Positions 48,841-50,228 of a DNA stretch of 50,228 bases are shown here, piece by piece. Position 1 is the stretch's first letter, and every line of letters starts with the position of its first letter. Under the pieces are notes generated by a model. It searched no databases, was not told the DNA's origin, and saw nothing but the letters and a program-made list of their open reading frames with translations. The position numbers and the translations under genes are program-made. The stretch comes from an uncultured Oscillospiraceae bacterium (GTDB lineage Bacteria > Bacillota > Clostridia > Oscillospirales > Acutalibacteraceae), in contig URKX01000014.1 of assembly GCA_900548545.1 (NCBI GenBank), positions 1 to 50,228 of the forward strand, read 5' to 3'.

Positions 48841-49614
48841 TTAGAACTTGCCATTTTGATTCTGCCAAGTAGATTTATCTGCAATGGTTTCCATTACATC
48901 CCAATGCTCGGCAATCTTGCCGTCCTCAACACGCCAAAGGTCATAGTAAGAGGTCGGCGCACCGCCGAAAGTACCCTCGCTGACTGCAAGCACAAAATTT
49001 CCCTGTGCAAGCACCTGATGAACGGTATTGTAGATCATCTGAATATTCTGTTCAGCCATTGCCGCTAATGCAGCGCCTAAGCCCGACAAGCCGTCAGCAA
49101 TGCCCGTGTTGTGCTGAATGTAGGTATCGCCATCAAAATAGTCAGGTGTCTTTTCAGGACGGTTGCCCTGCATAACATCGTAAAGGAAATTCTTTACTAC
49201 TTCACGATTTGCCTCAGTCTTGTCAAGGTCTTTCAGCTCCATTGTACCATCAATCTGTGTTCTGCCAGAGGGATTCGGCTCTGCTTTTGCTGCGAGATTA
49301 TCCTAGTGTTCGGCAATCTTGCCGTTTTCATCGAAGCGGAAGATATCAAACGCTACCTGTTCGCCTGCGCCGGCAAAGTTGTAAATCGTCTGCAAGAAAA
49401 CCTTGTCGCCGTCCTCAAAAGCACGGATATTATTTACAGTGGTCTTTACAGGAGCGGATGCGAGATAAGCAACCGAGCCGACAAAAGCGTCACGCCCTGT
49501 GCCATAGGCGAGGTTGTGTTGGATGTATCCTTCCGCAAGCAGGCTTGCCGCCTTTTCGGTATCGCCGTTCGCAAAAGTATTGATGAGTTCAAGAGCTTTC
49601 TGTGTGTTTGTCAT
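48841..49614 (-). pseudogene. Tandem SnoaL/NTF2-like gene with one internal TAG
   Basis: Read through, the frame from 49614 to 48841 gives 257 residues forming two SnoaL-like (NTF2-fold) domains: the first MTNTQKALELINTFANGD...FDENGKIAEH and the second LKDLDKTEANREVVKNFLYD...VEDGKIAEHWDVM. At 49303-49305 the codon is TAG where the parallel repeat has Trp (EHW), and the frame continues intact on both sides (DNLAAKAEPNPSGRTQ joins them). A single-base TGG-to-TAG change explains it. Two start codons have good ribosome binding sites: ATG 49614 (AAGGAGG) and ATG 49674 (AAAAGGAG). A downstream internal restart at 49242 is possible. Confidence 0.8.
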
Positions 49615-49738
49615 TGTGGTTTCCTCCTTCATATTCGCTTGGCTGTTGCCCAAAATTTTCTTAAAAATATGCATTGTGGATTTCTCCTTTTGATTGCTTC
49701 GAGCTCCGCAGCGGCCGTCCTCCGTAGCTCTTGACTAT

Positions 49739-49767
49739 ATTATACGAATGCCGGTTTCAAGTGTAAA
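49739..49767 (-). promoter_or_regulatory. Promoter with overlapping palindrome for the SnoaL-like operon
   Basis: Minus strand TTTACA (49762-49767), 17 bp, TATAAT (49739-49744). An inverted repeat AAGTG-(9 nt)-CACTT (49759-49777) covers the -35 box and looks like a repressor operator. Confidence 0.72.
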
Positions 49768-49830
49768 GTAAGCACTTTTTTGTAACTAAGCCCTCCGCGC
49801 GGTAACTATTGCTGATTTTACGGGCTTTTT

Positions 49831-49855
49831 CGGGAGAGAAGTTTTTTCTCTCCCG
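49831..49855 (+). terminator. Perfect hairpin next to the integrase
   Basis: CGGGAGAGAA-GTTTT-TTCTCTCCCG with ATTTTT after it on the plus strand, 5 bp from the integrase stop. No plus-strand gene precedes it, so it may instead mark the element end. Confidence 0.6.
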
Positions 49856-49859
49856 ATTT

Positions 49860-50228
49860 TTACGCCAGTTTTACGCCAATCGGAGGAATCCCGGACAGAG
49901 TGACTTTTTGAAGTTCCTGCTGCTTCATTTCTTCGGTTACATGAGTGTACAGCCCCATCGTCATTTCCAGCGAATTATGCCCCAAGATTTCCTGCAAGGT
50001 TTTGGCGCGCATACCGCTTTCAAAGCACCTCGTAGCAAATGTATGCCGGAGGGTGTGGGGTGTGAAGTATGCAAATTCAGGCTCGTCCTCCGCCCGGTTC
50101 TTATTGATACGCCGGAGCGCGGCTTTGATCGCCGCCACGATGGAACGCTCGCATACCGGCGTAAAGGTGAAGTTGGAAAGGACGTTGTTTTCGTCCGTCA
50201 AAGTTACGGAATATTTTTCCCCGTCCCA
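49860..50228 (-). CDS. Tyrosine integrase, C-terminal part (runs off the window)
   Basis: The last about 122 residues of a phage-type tyrosine recombinase. FTPHTLRHTFATRC carries the conserved His-x-x-Arg, LQEILGHNSLEMTMGLYTHV the GH motif and the catalytic Tyr. The frame is open to 50228 (WDGEKYSVTLTDENN), so the start and N-terminal domains lie beyond the right edge. It is a second recombinase class besides the serine recombinase 8 kb away, pointing to nested elements. Confidence 0.9.
   Translation of the reverse strand, partial: WDGEKYSVTLTDENNVLSNFTFTPVCERSIVAAIKAALRRINKNRAEDEPEFAYFTPHTLRHTFATRCFESGMRAKTLQEILGHNSLEMTMGLYTHVTEEMKQQELQKVTLSGIPPIGVKLA

Noticed and set aside
1..50228. CRISPR arrays, rRNA and tRNA genes
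   Set aside because: No regularly spaced repeats, no rRNA-like blocks and no cloverleaf with a convincing TTCRANYC stem were seen on either strand; a tRNA scan was not possible.

Overview
The window comes from a fairly GC-rich Gram-positive anaerobe of the class Clostridia, most like the gut Oscillospirales/Ruminococcaceae group. The signs are Shine-Dalgarno sites near AAAGGAGG in front of almost every gene, sigma-A type promoters, Firmicutes-type gene clusters (yceD-rpmF, der-plsY, mltG-U32 peptidase, thyX with tmk, a BceAB-type ABC exporter) and frequent GTG/TTG starts. I cannot name the species. No rRNA, tRNA or CRISPR array was seen.

Positions about 424-40237 are an ordinary chromosomal block, mostly read leftwards (minus strand). 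From left to right: a truncated guaA; glmS, purA, purB and purC (amino-sugar and purine synthesis; purC has its own promoter); a divergent gdhA (+) and a PTS EIIC-like membrane protein (+) behind a long, possibly structured leader; then rlmH, a WalJ-like MBL hydrolase, murA, a Nudix hydrolase, plsY, der, a DUF512 radical-SAM-like protein, rpmF and yceD; a small P-loop protein and pgi; a DacA-type D,D-carboxypeptidase; a tightly coupled thymidylate/folate/cell-wall run (thyX, tmk, DJ-1 protein, 5-FTHF cyclo-ligase, mltG, U32 protein); an orphan solute-binding lipoprotein; nitroreductase, GNAT, a large multidomain transglutaminase-like protein and cutC; an acyl-CoA ligase with its probable XRE-cupin regulator; a GHL10 glycosidase-like protein; and on the plus strand a HAD phosphatase and a bacitracin-type ABC exporter with a small membrane protein.

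Both ends of this block join foreign-looking DNA. On the left, guaA breaks after about 131 codons and continues into an apbE fragment, with about 18 shared bases at the joint; a chimeric assembly or a recombination is possible. On the right, what looks like the host terminator after the ABC exporter is cut in its loop near 40237 and mobile DNA begins.

The mobile part (40238-50228) is a mosaic. It holds: (i) a large serine recombinase, mobC, a relaxase stub and a TnpW-like fragment on the minus strand; (ii) ten short, overlapping, phage-like genes on the plus strand (43689-46882), including an IS30-type HTH protein, an XF1762-type acetyltransferase-like protein, several zinc-ribbon miniproteins and a DUF6273 protein; (iii) a possible small RNA unit at 46912-47024; and (iv) an AT-richer minus-strand operon with a tandem SnoaL/NTF2-like gene broken by one TAG codon, a flavin/ferredoxin protein, a macrodomain ADP-ribosyl hydrolase and a truncated SirTM-type sirtuin, followed by a partial tyrosine integrase running off the right edge.
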